Assembly: GCF_002272135.1 (NCBI RefSeq)
Contig: NZ_NPBF01000028.1
Span: 124,001-188,000, forward strand
Source of the DNA: Virgibacillus sp. 7505
GTDB lineage: Bacteria > Bacillota > Bacilli > Bacillales > Amphibacillaceae
Direction of reading: 5' to 3'
Length of the DNA stretch: 64,000 bases
Shown here: positions 34,852 to 44,699 of the stretch, piece by piece
How positions within the stretch are numbered: position 1 is the first letter of the stretch
Layout: each line of letters opens with the position of its first letter
Position numbers and translations under genes: made by a program
Notes under the pieces: model-generated
What the model saw: only the letters and a program-made list of their open reading frames with translations
Told to the model about the DNA's origin: nothing
Database searches by the model: none

Positions 34852-35937
34852 ATGAAAGAGACAAAGGGTTATTTGATGCTCAGTACAGGAGATATTTTAG
34901 AAGGTGTCTGGCTGGGTGAAACAACGGAATCAGATGGGGAAATGGTTTTCAACACAGCGATGACAGGCTATCAGGAAGTGATGACAGATCCATCCTACGC
35001 TGGACAGATTGTCACAATGACATATCCTTTGATCGGAAATTACGGCTTCAACGCGAATGATAAGGAAAGCCATACGCCATCTATTCATGGGCTTGTCATT
35101 TCGACACCATGTGAAACGCCGGCTCATTACCAGGCAACCCAGACATTGCAGGATATTGCCGATGAGCATAACTTCCCGATCCTTGCGCAGGTGGATACAC
35201 GGAAATTGACGAAGATCATCCGTAAGCATGGGGATGTCTATGGAAGAATGACGAAAACACCAGGAGCTGTTCCGGAAAAAGCAAAAGTATCCGAAAAGAT
35301 TGTGGAAAGTGTATCGGTGAAAAAGGCGCAGTTCCACCCGACAAAGGGTCAGTCGGCAGCTCATGTTGCTATCATCGATTACGGCTATAAGCATTCGATT
35401 CGGGATATGCTGCTCGAAAATAAATGCGACGTCACAGTCTTTCCGTTTGATACGACGTTGGAAGAGCTGAAAGAAGCAAAAGTGGATGGTGTCCTGTTAT
35501 CAAATGGCCCTGGCGATCCGAAGTCTCTCCAGTATTTAGCCGGCGAAATCAAAAGGATTGCAGAATATTATCCCACACTGGGGATCTGCCTCGGACATCA
35601 GCTTTTGGCACTTGCATTCGGCGGGAATACAATGCGGCTGCCTTATGGACATCGAGGGAGCAATCACCCGGTCCAGCATTTGCCTAGCGGAAAAGTATCG
35701 ATCACTTCCCAAAACCATGGATATGTCGTCGATGAAGCTTCTATTTCAGAGTCCCTGTGGAATATCCTTTACAGCAATGTAAATGATGGATCGGTAGAAG
35801 GGCTGCAGCACTGCTCCAAACCGATCATGAGCGTCCAATTCCATCCAGAGGCGCATCCTGGCCCAAGTGATACGTATGATGTGTTCGAACAATTTTTGAA
35901 TTCGGTACGGAACAGAGGAGTGACAGCATATGCCTAA
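34852..35937 (+). CDS. carA: Carbamoyl-phosphate synthase small subunit (arginine type)
   Basis: 361-aa glutaminase subunit. N-terminal DGEMVFNTAMTGYQEVMTDP; the catalytic triad loop GICLGHQLLALAFGG and the SVQFHPEAHPGP segment. Located between argGH and argF, so it is the arginine-dedicated copy rather than the pyrimidine one. AAAGGAGC upstream; a second ATG at 34848 is out of frame. Overlaps carB by eight bases. Confidence 0.95.
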   Translation: MKETKGYLMLSTGDILEGVWLGETTESDGEMVFNTAMTGYQEVMTDPSYAGQIVTMTYPLIGNYGFNANDKESHTPSIHGLVISTPCETPAHYQATQTLQDIADEHNFPILAQVDTRKLTKIIRKHGDVYGRMTKTPGAVPEKAKVSEKIVESVSVKKAQFHPTKGQSAAHVAIIDYGYKHSIRDMLLENKCDVTVFPFDTTLEELKEAKVDGVLLSNGPGDPKSLQYLAGEIKRIAEYYPTLGICLGHQLLALAFGGNTMRLPYGHRGSNHPVQHLPSGKVSITSQNHGYVVDEASISESLWNILYSNVNDGSVEGLQHCSKPIMSVQFHPEAHPGPSDTYDVFEQFLNSVRNRGVTAYA

Positions 35938-38900
35938 GCAAGATCACATCAAGAAAGTCCTTGTCATCGGTTCTGGTCCGATTGTAATCGGGCAGGCAGC
36001 AGAATTCGATTATGCAGGCACACAAGCATGCCTTGCTTTAAAAGAGGAAGGGGTAGAGGTCATCCTCGTCAATAATAACCCTGCGACAATCATGACAGAT
36101 CAGGCATTTGCCGACCAGGTGTATTTGGAGCCGCTCACCTGTGAATCCTTGACGAATATCATCGAAAAAGAAAGACCGGATGGCCTGCTGCCTACTTTAG
36201 GCGGCCAGACCGGCCTTAATCTGGCGGTAAGCCTGGATCAGGCAGGTGTACTGGAGAAATACAGCGTTACATTGCTAGGTACACCGCTTGATGCAATCCA
36301 GCGCGGAGAGGATCGGGAGCTGTTCAAGCAGATGATGCAGGAGATCAATGAGCCTGTCCCGGAAAGTCATCCAATCACAACAATCGAGGAAGCAAAGGAT
36401 TTTGCGGAAAATACAGGTTTTCCGATCATCATCCGTCCTGCCTATACTTTAGGCGGAGCAGGAGGAGGAATCGCAAACGACCTGCCGGAACTGATGCGGT
36501 ATGTAAAGAGTGGAATTCAGGCAAGTCCGATCAATCAGGTGTTAATCGAGCAGAGTGTGAAGGGCTGGAAGGAACTCGAGTACGAGGTGATGCGGGATGC
36601 AAATGACACTTGCATCATCGTCTGTAATATGGAAAATATCGACCCTGTTGGAATACATACAGGAGACAGTATCGTTGTCGCACCTTCCCAGACATTGACA
36701 GACCGGCAGTATCAAATGCTTCGGACCGTATCATGTAAAGTTATCCGTGAGCTGGGTGTCGTTGGAGGATGCAATATACAGTTCGCGCTTAATCCAGATA
36801 GTGATGAGTACGTCATCATCGAGGTGAACCCGCGGGTAAGCCGTTCCAGTGCATTAGCATCCAAGGCAACAGGTTATCCGATCGCCCGGATTGCTGCAAA
36901 GCTAGCACTTGGCTATCATCTGCATGAGGTGCCGAATCCGATTACAGGAGATACATTTGCAAGCTTCGAGCCTGCCATCGACTATGTAGCTGTGAAAATA
37001 CCGCGCTGGCCATTTGATAAGTTCACGCAGGCGGATCGTCTGCTTGGAACACAAATGAAAGCCACAGGTGAAGTAATGGCGCTATCCCGTAACCTTCCTG
37101 CTGGTCTGCATAAAGCCATTCGTTCCCTGGAAATCGGCTTGGAGGAATTCCGGTTGCCGTCCGCTGAAGCACTGACAGATGCTGAGCTGGAACAAGGGCT
37201 TATAGATGCAGATGACCGCAGACTGTTTCTGCTTGCTGAAGCACTGCGTAGGGGAGTATCTATCGAGACGCTTCATGAGTGGACGGAGATTACGACATTC
37301 TTCCTTCATGAGATGAAGCGGATCATCGATATCGAGCAAGAATTAAAAGAAAGCGGCTGGCAGCCTGAAGAGGCACTTCTCCGAAAAGCTAAGACACTTG
37401 GTTTCAGCAATGTTGCCCTAGCGAGAGTCCTCGATCAGCCATTGGCAGCAGTGGAAGGATTAATCAAGGAGCAGGAAATCAAGCCTTCTTACAAGATGGT
37501 CGATACATGTGCAGCCGAATTTTCTGCGCAAACCCCGTATTTCTACTCGAGCTGGCAAGAAGAAGATGAGGTTGAACCTTTACCTGCAGCTGATAAGAAG
37601 GTAGTGGTGCTGGGTTCTGGTCCTATCCGGATTGGGCAAGGGGTGGAATTTGATTTCTGCTCTGTACAATCTGCTTTATCTTTGCGAGAACAAGGCATAC
37701 GATCAATTGTCATCAATAATAATCCGGAAACTGTCAGTACTGATTTCAATACGGCTGACCATCTGTATTTCGAACCTCTTACAAAAGAAGATGTGCTGCA
37801 CATCATTGAAAAAGAGCAAGCAGACGAGGTGCTTGTCCAGTTCGGAGGGCAGACAGCAATTAATTTAGCAGCAGATCTCGAGGAATCTGGCGTAACAATT
37901 GCCGGAACGAGCACAGCTTCAATAGATCGCGTGGAGAATAGGGAAGCCTTCTATGACTTGCTGCATACGCTGAACATCCCGCATATTCCGGGCACGACTG
38001 TGATGGATACCGCTTCATTGCATGCCGAAGCCCGCCGAATCGGTTATCCGATTCTGATTCGTCCTTCTTATGTGATAGGTGGTCAAGGGATGGTCATCCT
38101 GCATTCGGAAGATATGCTGGAATCTTATTTGGATGAGCTCAAGCAGCAGATACACACTTCCCGCTTATTCCCGCTGCTTCTTGATAAATATGTCCCGGGC
38201 ATGGAGGTAGAAGTAGATGTTGTTTGTGATGGCAAAGACATCCTTATCCCAGGTATCTATGAACATATCGAGCCTGCTGGAATTCACAGCGGAGACAGTA
38301 CAGCTATTTTCCCTGCACCTAGCTTAAGTGAATCAGAGAAAGATATGATTGTCAGCTATGCAAGCAGAATCTCGGAATCTCTTAATGTGAAAGGTATCAT
38401 GAACATTCAGTTTGTCTTTAGCGAAGACCGTAATATCTTGTATGTCCTGGAGGTCAACCCGCGTGCATCCCGTACAGTGCCTATTTCCAGTAAGGTGACG
38501 GGCATCCCATTGGTGGACTTAGCTACCAGAGTGCAGATGGGAGAAGCATTGCAGGATTCAGGTTATCCACTTGGACTGCAAAAAGAAATACCATTTTATG
38601 CTGTTAAGTTGCCTGTCTTTTCCACCACAAAATTGGCAGGTGTCGATCCGCTGCTTGGGCCGGATATGCAATCGACGGGAGAGGCAATTGGATTGGGCAA
38701 GACGGAGACCGAGGCATTGAATAAGGCGTTTGGCTGGAAGGAGAAGACACTCCGGTCTTTGACAGACGAGGCTCAAATCCTTATAGATGTAGAATCCGCC
38801 GATTTGATCGGGCTGGAAGAATTACTTGGAAAGTTGCAAGCAAAGGTTGTACTGACAGAGCAGACTGCAGCTATTTTGCCCGACAGTGATTCATTCGAAG

Positions 38901-39133
38901 TCGTTTCCTATGAAGAAGCAATTCTTTTGATTGAAGACCAAAAGATGACAGCTGTATGCAGTACGAGAAAAGGGTTCCAAGGTATTCGTGAATCGGCATG
39001 GAAAACAGAGACACCGTGTATGACAAGTTTGTCGACAATGCAAAGCTACTGGCTGGCTAGTCAGGATAAACTGGCTGACAGCTTGTCGATGTCAGATTAT
39101 TTGGAGCAAGCGGAAAAGGAGCATGTGCAATGA
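35930..39133 (+). CDS. carB: Carbamoyl-phosphate synthase large subunit (arginine type)
   Basis: 1067-aa synthase with two homologous ATP-grasp halves: VIGSGPIVIGQAAEFDYAGT in the first half, VLGSGPIRIGQGVEFDF in the second, each with EVNPR metal-binding motifs (EVNPRVSRSSALASKA, EVNPRASRTVPISSKV). The C-terminal allosteric region is slightly short compared with pyrimidine enzymes, as is common for arginine copies. Overlaps carA by eight and argF by four bases. Confidence 0.96.
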   Translation: MPKQDHIKKVLVIGSGPIVIGQAAEFDYAGTQACLALKEEGVEVILVNNNPATIMTDQAFADQVYLEPLTCESLTNIIEKERPDGLLPTLGGQTGLNLAVSLDQAGVLEKYSVTLLGTPLDAIQRGEDRELFKQMMQEINEPVPESHPITTIEEAKDFAENTGFPIIIRPAYTLGGAGGGIANDLPELMRYVKSGIQASPINQVLIEQSVKGWKELEYEVMRDANDTCIIVCNMENIDPVGIHTGDSIVVAPSQTLTDRQYQMLRTVSCKVIRELGVVGGCNIQFALNPDSDEYVIIEVNPRVSRSSALASKATGYPIARIAAKLALGYHLHEVPNPITGDTFASFEPAIDYVAVKIPRWPFDKFTQADRLLGTQMKATGEVMALSRNLPAGLHKAIRSLEIGLEEFRLPSAEALTDAELEQGLIDADDRRLFLLAEALRRGVSIETLHEWTEITTFFLHEMKRIIDIEQELKESGWQPEEALLRKAKTLGFSNVALARVLDQPLAAVEGLIKEQEIKPSYKMVDTCAAEFSAQTPYFYSSWQEEDEVEPLPAADKKVVVLGSGPIRIGQGVEFDFCSVQSALSLREQGIRSIVINNNPETVSTDFNTADHLYFEPLTKEDVLHIIEKEQADEVLVQFGGQTAINLAADLEESGVTIAGTSTASIDRVENREAFYDLLHTLNIPHIPGTTVMDTASLHAEARRIGYPILIRPSYVIGGQGMVILHSEDMLESYLDELKQQIHTSRLFPLLLDKYVPGMEVEVDVVCDGKDILIPGIYEHIEPAGIHSGDSTAIFPAPSLSESEKDMIVSYASRISESLNVKGIMNIQFVFSEDRNILYVLEVNPRASRTVPISSKVTGIPLVDLATRVQMGEALQDSGYPLGLQKEIPFYAVKLPVFSTTKLAGVDPLLGPDMQSTGEAIGLGKTETEALNKAFGWKEKTLRSLTDEAQILIDVESADLIGLEELLGKLQAKVVLTEQTAAILPDSDSFEVVSYEEAILLIEDQKMTAVCSTRKGFQGIRESAWKTETPCMTSLSTMQSYWLASQDKLADSLSMSDYLEQAEKEHVQ

Positions 39134-40080
39134 AACAGACGATAGAACAGCAATCGATGGCAGGCAAAAGCCTGCTATCACTGCAGGATTTGACAAAGGA
39201 AGAAATTCTCTATGTGCTGGATTTGGCTGCCGAGCTAAAAAGTCAGCATCAAAAAGGTGAACTCAGTCAGCCGCTGGCAGGGAAAACCTTAGGGATGATT
39301 TTTGAAAAATCCTCCACACGGACGCGTGTTTCTTTTGAAACAGGTATTTATCAGCTTGGCGGTATGGGGCTTTATTTGAACTCAAAGGACTTGCAGCTTG
39401 GCCGCGGCGAACCAGTTGCTGACACTGCAAAAGTTCTGTCCGGGTATCTCGATGCCATCATGATACGTGCCAATTCGCATAAGATGGTGGAGGAGCTGGC
39501 AGCACATGCTACTATCCCGGTAATCAATGGCTTGACTGATTTATTCCATCCATGTCAGGCTCTGGCTGATTTGCAGACAATCTTGGAATATAAAGGAGCA
39601 TTGGAAGGCGTGAAGCTAGCTTATATCGGTGACGCTAACAATGTAGCTAATAGTTTAATGATTGCAGCAGCGAAAACTGGAATGCAAATTCGAATTGCAT
39701 CTCCAGCGGGCTATCAGCCGCTCCCTGAAATCGTTGAAAAGGCGAAAAAGATCAGCGGTGATCCAGATTTTCTCCTTATTACGGAGAGTCCGGAAGAAGC
39801 TGCCGCAGGTGCAGATGTACTTTATACAGATGTCTGGACGAGTATGGGGCAAGAGGAAGAGACAACTGCTAGACTGAAAGCATTCCAGGGATTCCAAGTG
39901 AATGAGGTACTCATGGATTCTGCGGCATCAGATGCTATCTTCCTGCACTGTCTGCCAGCACATCGGGGCGAAGAAGTGACCGCAGCTGTCATTGATGGTC
40001 CACAATCAGCGGTATTCCAAGAAGCTGAAAATCGTCTGCATGCCCAAAAAGCGCTTATGCTTGCTGTTATGGGGAAATAA
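39130..40080 (+). CDS. argF: Ornithine carbamoyltransferase
   Basis: 316 aa. The carbamoyl phosphate site EKSSTRTRVSFE, the FHPCQALADLQT loop and the ornithine site HCLPAHRGEEV are present. It makes citrulline, the ArgG substrate. Coupled to carB by a 4-bp overlap and closed by a strong terminator: last gene of the arginine operon. Confidence 0.96.
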   Translation: MKQTIEQQSMAGKSLLSLQDLTKEEILYVLDLAAELKSQHQKGELSQPLAGKTLGMIFEKSSTRTRVSFETGIYQLGGMGLYLNSKDLQLGRGEPVADTAKVLSGYLDAIMIRANSHKMVEELAAHATIPVINGLTDLFHPCQALADLQTILEYKGALEGVKLAYIGDANNVANSLMIAAAKTGMQIRIASPAGYQPLPEIVEKAKKISGDPDFLLITESPEEAAAGADVLYTDVWTSMGQEEETTARLKAFQGFQVNEVLMDSAASDAIFLHCLPAHRGEEVTAAVIDGPQSAVFQEAENRLHAQKALMLAVMGK

Positions 40081-40090
40081 AGAATACAGA

Positions 40091-40125
40091 AAAGAAACCG
40101 CCTGAAAAAAAGGCGGTTTCTTTTC
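40091..40125 (+). terminator. Intrinsic terminator after argF
   Basis: GAAACCGCC pairs with GGCGGTTTC around an A-rich loop and is followed by TTTT. Confidence 0.92.
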
Positions 40126-40137
40126 TGTGTCTATGCG

Positions 40138-40166
40138 TTCACAAGAATGGGAAAATCATGTAGACT
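40138..40166 (+). promoter_or_regulatory. Likely sigma-A promoter for the vanZ-like gene
   Basis: TTCACA at 40138-40143 and TAGACT at 40161-40166, 17 bp apart. Confidence 0.5.
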
Positions 40167-40229
40167 AAAGAGTATATGTCCACTTACTCTACGTAAGGGA
40201 CTTCTAGGATACAGGAGAGAATAATTACT

Positions 40230-40802
40230 ATGTTAACTTACGTAGCGCCGGCAATATTCCTGGCGTTTGTCTATTTACTGTCTATTATTCCGTTTCACCA
40301 GACGGTTGGTATTACCAAGAAACAACATTTATTGATGGCATCCTTCGCTATCTATGTGATCGCTGTCATTTGTCTGACATTCTTCCCATTGCCTGTGGAT
40401 CAGAATCTTATTGAAGAAAATCAGCAGCTGGAAACAAGCTACCGCTGGAATACATCGCCGCTAACGTCCATTATGCAAATCTGGCATACAACGCAAATCG
40501 ATGGCTTCGGATATGGACTGGCCCTTAAAAATCTAGGGGGCAATATCCTCTTATTTGTGCCGCTCGGCTTTTATTTGCCTTTGCTCATTCGCAGAACCAG
40601 GTCTTTCTTTATCGTTGTTCTGTGCGGGCTAGTATTCAGTACAGCAATTGAGTCGACACAAGGATTGCTGAATTATTTTGTAGGCTATAATTATCGCTCT
40701 GTCGATATCGATGACATTATCTTGAATGTATTGGGAGCTATGCTTGGATATGCATTTTATTGGATTGCTCTGCGTCCGTTATTAAAAAGGGGCAAGCTGT
40801 AA
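40230..40802 (+). CDS. VanZ family membrane protein
   Basis: 190 aa with four to five membrane helices. Conserved VanZ features: NLGGNILLFVPLGFYLPLL, STAIESTQ and YRSVDIDDIILNVLGAMLGY. Members in glycopeptide-resistance clusters give low-level teicoplanin resistance; most chromosomal copies are uncharacterised. GGAGAGAATAATTACT precedes the ATG. Convergent with the MFS gene, 0 bp apart. Confidence 0.87.
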   Translation: MLTYVAPAIFLAFVYLLSIIPFHQTVGITKKQHLLMASFAIYVIAVICLTFFPLPVDQNLIEENQQLETSYRWNTSPLTSIMQIWHTTQIDGFGYGLALKNLGGNILLFVPLGFYLPLLIRRTRSFFIVVLCGLVFSTAIESTQGLLNYFVGYNYRSVDIDDIILNVLGAMLGYAFYWIALRPLLKRGKL

Positions 40803-42071
40803 TCAGCTTGTTTCCTGCTGGGTATAATCCTTGAATCCAAGCAGTTCCGGTGACAAGGAGGCGAGGGGCCCCAATTTGCGCAATCTTGGATATAGAAGCC
40901 ACGTTACAGAAAGCAAGGCAAGGCCGCTGCCCGCAGTGCAGAAGACCCAAGACAAAGGAATAACCGTGGCTGCATATCCGCCTGCCAATGAACCGATCGG
41001 CATTGCAATTGTAACGAAACTTGCACTTGCGCTTGTCACCCTGCCGATCATGGAAACTGGAACCAAAGTTTGTAACAATATTGCGAAAGTGACGTTGATA
41101 CAGCCCACTGGTATCCAAGCGAGTCCATAAAGAATCACACTCAACCAAGTCCATGGAACGAAGGCAGCTGCTGCCCAGATTCCAGAAGCCAGAAACATGG
41201 AACATATTATTGCTTTACCAATGGGTAATTTGCTGAAGGCAGAAGCTAATAGCGCGCCTATTAAAGCCCCGCAAGACATAGCGGCCAAATATAAACCATA
41301 TACGGCAGCACCCTGTCGCTCATCTGCAAAAGCAGGCATGACCGCCATGGCGGCACCAATTGCCAGATTGCATAGTACTGCTCCAAAGAGTGCAGCAGCT
41401 AAGATCGTTGTAAAAAGAATCTTAAGTCCTTCTTTAAGTTCAGTGATGTAAGTGCTGAAGACAGAACGCGTACTATCGGCTTCACTGGTTTGCGCTCTAT
41501 GGTGTGGGATTCTAAGGAAGCTGAATAAAAGGAAAGCAATACAGAAGGCAAAAGAATCGATGATGAATAGTAGTGTCGCTCCAAAGACAGCAATCATTAC
41601 GCCTGCGATGGCATTAAAGATGAGATCGACACCTTGGTAAGCAAAGGAGAATAGTGCATTACCAGCAGGGAGTTCTTCTTTTTTCAGAACGATTGGCAAT
41701 ACTTTTGTTTCTGTCGGATATGCAAATGCGTTAATAAAGGTCAGAATCGGCATGATGACAAGCAGCAGTGTAACAGAAAGAAAGTCCTGCCAAGCTGCAA
41801 GTGGAATCAGCAGTATAAGCACAGCTTGCAGTGCTTGTGTCCACATCAGCGTGCTGCGAATTTTCCATCGATCAACCAGTGGCCCAATCAGGAATTGCAG
41901 TAGGTTCGGGATTTGTGTCAAGGCCCCTGCCAGACCTGAATAAAATGTGCTGTCGCTCAGATCATAAACGAGCCACATGGCCGCTATGAAATAAATGCTG
42001 TCTCCAATATTGCTTATAATTCGCCCCGAGAAAAGCAAGCCATAGTTACGCTGTTTCAGTATAGCGAACAT
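40803..42071 (-). CDS. MFS transporter (second ArsR-linked)
   Basis: 422 aa with about 12 membrane helices (RNYGLLFSGRIISNIGDSIY, FLIGPLVDRWKIRSTL, GALIGALLASAF). The family is similar to macrolide/tetracycline-type MFS exporters. GAGGAGGATTAAGG precedes the ATG, two bases after the upstream regulator ends, so they are one operon. Substrate unknown. It has the same architecture as the ArsR-MFS pair at 17.6-19.8 kb, but the proteins are only distantly alike. Confidence 0.87.
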   Translation of the reverse strand: MFAILKQRNYGLLFSGRIISNIGDSIYFIAAMWLVYDLSDSTFYSGLAGALTQIPNLLQFLIGPLVDRWKIRSTLMWTQALQAVLILLIPLAAWQDFLSVTLLLVIMPILTFINAFAYPTETKVLPIVLKKEELPAGNALFSFAYQGVDLIFNAIAGVMIAVFGATLLFIIDSFAFCIAFLLFSFLRIPHHRAQTSEADSTRSVFSTYITELKEGLKILFTTILAAALFGAVLCNLAIGAAMAVMPAFADERQGAAVYGLYLAAMSCGALIGALLASAFSKLPIGKAIICSMFLASGIWAAAAFVPWTWLSVILYGLAWIPVGCINVTFAILLQTLVPVSMIGRVTSASASFVTIAMPIGSLAGGYAATVIPLSWVFCTAGSGLALLSVTWLLYPRLRKLGPLASLSPELLGFKDYTQQETS

Positions 42072-42073
42072 CC

Positions 42074-42694
42074 TTAATCCTCCTCTTCCATCTCTACTTG
42101 ATCAAATGATGGTGTGTCGATTTCAAAACCATAAGCAGAAAAATGATACAGCTTACCCTTGGAATCATATTCAGCTGCCTCACTTTTTTCTCGCAGCTTC
42201 TCCATCAACCCGAATAAACCCTGAATAAACTCCTGAAAATCTGCTTCAGTGGCGCTGATTTCCCATATACTTCCGACTTTATCCCAGTCTTTCGGATCGG
42301 TAGAACCGGCTGCTTTGGCGAAGGACGACTCTGGTGCTGTAAGGATGGCTGACTTTGTTTTATTGGCCATTTGTACATATAACTGCCTTGTCGATTCGCT
42401 TAATTCTTCTGCGTAGGGAAGCAAATCCTCTGACGGAAAGAAGCCTCTTGCAGCAGCTCGATAGAATTTCTGGACAATGCCATTTTTCTCCTCGGTACGA
42501 ATCACTTCGATCAAGCCGTTTTTCTCCAACTCTTTCAAATGATAATGGATCTTCGGTCTGCTCGTTTCCAGCAGGACAGCAAGCTGCTGTCCGGTATAAG
42601 ATGTTTCAACTAACTTCATGATCATCTCTGCACGCAGCGGGTCACTGATTGCTTTTAACTGTTCAAAGGTTGTTAATGCCATTGCTTGTTTCAT
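42074..42694 (-). CDS. ArsR-type winged-helix regulator
   Basis: 206 aa. N-terminal winged helix (LKAISDPLRAEMIMKLVET, GQQLAVLLETSRPKIHYHLKELEKNGLI, KNGIVQKFYRAAAR) and a ~100-aa C-terminal region probably for dimerisation or ligand sensing. GAGGAGGAGAACA precedes the ATG. It probably regulates the coupled MFS transporter. A strong promoter lies upstream. Confidence 0.87.
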   Translation of the reverse strand: MKQAMALTTFEQLKAISDPLRAEMIMKLVETSYTGQQLAVLLETSRPKIHYHLKELEKNGLIEVIRTEEKNGIVQKFYRAAARGFFPSEDLLPYAEELSESTRQLYVQMANKTKSAILTAPESSFAKAAGSTDPKDWDKVGSIWEISATEADFQEFIQGLFGLMEKLREKSEAAEYDSKGKLYHFSAYGFEIDTPSFDQVEMEEED

Positions 42695-42749
42695 TGTTCT
42701 CCTCCTCTTGTAAACATTTCTTGATCGGTCAAATTTATTTTACAGATTT

Positions 42750-42778
42750 AGTTTAGTCATGGTTCCACATATTGTCAA
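42750..42778 (-). promoter_or_regulatory. Sigma-A promoter of the ArsR-MFS operon
   Basis: On the minus strand TTGACA and TAAACT are separated by exactly 17 bp; leader of about 50 bp to the start codon. Confidence 0.75.
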
Positions 42779-42851
42779 TTAAATTTTCAGACTTTTTTCC
42801 TGCTGTACAACGACATAAAAAATATGTTAAAGTAGAGGCAATCGAATAGGT

Positions 42852-42989
42852 TTTCTCTTGGGGCAGGGTGAAATTCCCGACCGGCGGTGATAGGCAGCAT
42901 AGCTGTCTTCAGTCCGTGACCCGTTATTATAACGGTGGATTTGGTGAGATTCCAAAGCCGACAGTACAGTCTGGATGGGAAAGAGGAAA
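42852..42989 (+). promoter_or_regulatory. FMN riboswitch (RFN element)
   Basis: Conserved core in order: CTCTTGGGGCAGGGTGAAAT, CCGACCGGCGGTGAT, CAGTCCGTGACCC, GGTGGATTTGGTGAGATTCC, AAGCCGACAGT and GTCTGGATGGGAAAGAGG. The closing helix pairs 42852-42859 with 42981-42989. Confidence 0.96.
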
Positions 42990-43064
42990 CGGCGTGCTAT
43001 CCACACGCCACCAGCAGCTAATTCGTTGATTGACGATAGCTTGTTTCGCTATACTTTTAAAGCC

Positions 43065-43099
43065 AAAGCCCCAGAATCCATTATTCTGGGGCTTTTTAT
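43065..43099 (+). terminator. FMN riboswitch terminator
   Basis: AAAGCCCCAGAAT pairs with ATTCTGGGGCTTT, followed by T. It lies about 75 bases after the aptamer. Confidence 0.93.
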
Positions 43100-43325
43100 A
43101 TGAAAGTTAGTGCTAGTTAGGAGCAAATTGGCAGAAGCGGCCAGCTTGCACCTTATTCGAGTGATTCATTTACAAGAATCTTGGTAAAGATATATGGTAT
43201 TGTTATAACCCCAACTAACCGTCACACAGCCCCGAGACGGTAATATTCCCATTCGTAAGCATCACAGCAAGTGAAAATAACTTTTTGTTTCCTTGAGAAG
43301 CTATCAGAAGAAAAGGAGGAGAAAA
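43100..43325 (+). other. Non-coding stretch between riboswitch terminator and ribE
   Basis: No gene is seen here in any frame. In other Bacillaceae ribD usually occupies this position. A promoter-like pair TTGGTA (43181-43186) and TATAAC (43204-43209), spaced 17 bp, and a hairpin ACCGTC/GACGGT (43218-43241) are visible. Confidence 0.6.
43181..43209 (+). promoter_or_regulatory. Candidate promoter downstream of the FMN terminator
   Basis: TTGGTA-N17-TATAAC. If active it would express ribE-ribB-ribH independently of the riboswitch. Confidence 0.45.
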
Positions 43326-43973
43326 GTGTTTACTGGAATCATTCAGGAAGTAGGCAGCATTATTGATGTGAAAAGACAGGATAAGGCGATGCAGCTCACA
43401 ATTGCCAGTGAAAAACTGACAACAGATATGCACGTTGGGGACAGTATTTCCGTTAACGGTGTCTGTCTTACAGTTACTAGTTTCACCCCGTCTTCTTTTC
43501 AGGCAGATGTGATGCCGGAAACGTTCCATTACAGTTCTTTGTCCAATTTGCAAAGTTCCGATCAAGTGAATCTGGAACCTGCTTTGCAGCCTAATGGAAG
43601 ACTGGGAGGCCATTTTGTGAGTGGTCATGTAGATACAACAGGATCTATCCTATCCATTCGAGATGAGTCAAATGCTCGTTACATTGACATTGCTGTAACA
43701 AAAGGGCTGCAGTATTTGATGTCCAAAGGTTCAATTTCAGTTGATGGTGTGTCATTGACGGTGTTCGAAGTCCGGGAAGATACATTTACTATTTCGCTTA
43801 TCCCGGAGACAAGGAAAGCGACAATCTTAGGCGAAAAGAAAGCTGGCGATCTAGTCAATCTCGAATTCGACCAGCTTGCTAAATACATGGAACGGTTGCT
43901 GGAGCATCGAAAAAGTCCAGAGTCTGCAGGCATTACGGAAGAGACGTTAGCGCAGTACGGATTCATGGATTAG
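43326..43973 (+). CDS. ribE: Riboflavin synthase alpha chain (GTG start)
   Basis: 215 aa, the length of B. subtilis RibE. Two homologous lumazine-binding barrels: [10 protein letters not shown] with VNGVCLTV in the first, [13 protein letters not shown] with VDGVSLTV in the second. It dismutates dimethylribityllumazine to riboflavin. GTG at 43326 follows AAAGGAGG. It is the first gene of this operon; ribD is missing. Confidence 0.95.
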   Translation: MFTGIIQEVGSIIDVKRQDKAMQLTIASEKLTTDMHVGDSISVNGVCLTVTSFTPSSFQADVMPETFHYSSLSNLQSSDQVNLEPALQPNGRLGGHFVSGHVDTTGSILSIRDESNARYIDIAVTKGLQYLMSKGSISVDGVSLTVFEVREDTFTISLIPETRKATILGEKKAGDLVNLEFDQLAKYMERLLEHRKSPESAGITEETLAQYGFMD

Positions 43974-43984
43974 GAGGGAAATGT

Positions 43985-44605
43985 ATGAAAACGACAATAG
44001 ACATCGCAATAGAATACTTGAAAAGCGGCAAACCGATCATCGTTACAGACGATGAAGCAAGAGAGAACGAAGGAGATTTGCTGGCTTTAGCAGCGTATGC
44101 AAGCCCAGAAACAGTTAATTTTATGGCTTCTGTCGGAAAAGGTCTGATCTGTGCGCCTATTTCCCGGGAAATTGCCGAAAGATTGGATTTGCCGCCGATG
44201 GTAGCTGATAATACAGATCCGCATGGGACAGCCTTCACCGTTAGTATTGATCATATTGATTCTACTACTGGTATCAGTGCATTCGAACGGTCCCATACGA
44301 TTGCGAAGCTGGCAGATGCTGTTAGCAAGCCAACTGATTTTCATCGTCCGGGACATATTTTTCCGCTGATTGCCCAACAAAATGGTGTACTGGAGCGACC
44401 TGGACATACAGAAGCTGCTGTCGACTTGGCTAGGTTGGCCGGGACAGCAGAAGCTGGCTATATATGCGAAATCATGAATGAAGACGGTACAATGGCGCGC
44501 ATGCCGGAACTTGAGAAATTAGCTGAATTGCACCAGTTGCCAATTATCACAATCGCTGATTTAATTGCATATCGAGAACTTCAAGAAGCTAAAGTGGAGA
44601 AATAA
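43985..44605 (+). CDS. ribB: 3,4-dihydroxy-2-butanone 4-phosphate synthase, single domain
   Basis: 206-aa RibB domain only: [48 protein letters not shown] and [14 protein letters not shown]. In Bacillus the same position normally carries a ~400-aa RibBA fusion with C-terminal GTP cyclohydrolase II; that half is absent, and no remnant is seen in the 94 bp before ribH. Ribosome binding site GGAGGG. The protein ends just after LIAYRE, where the natural domain boundary lies. Confidence 0.93.
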   Translation: MKTTIDIAIEYLKSGKPIIVTDDEARENEGDLLALAAYASPETVNFMASVGKGLICAPISREIAERLDLPPMVADNTDPHGTAFTVSIDHIDSTTGISAFERSHTIAKLADAVSKPTDFHRPGHIFPLIAQQNGVLERPGHTEAAVDLARLAGTAEAGYICEIMNEDGTMARMPELEKLAELHQLPIITIADLIAYRELQEAKVEK

Positions 44606-44699
44606 ACAGTAAAGATTTGTGAAAGTGCAGCAAGCATAAAACATTATCGAATACAAAAAAGATGAGGACATACTGTCCCGTATATAAAGGAGTAATCAT

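Noticed and set aside
43100-43325. Remnant of ribD coding sequence
   Set aside because: No frame shows RibD motifs such as the HAE-PC zinc site; nothing can be called a pseudogene.
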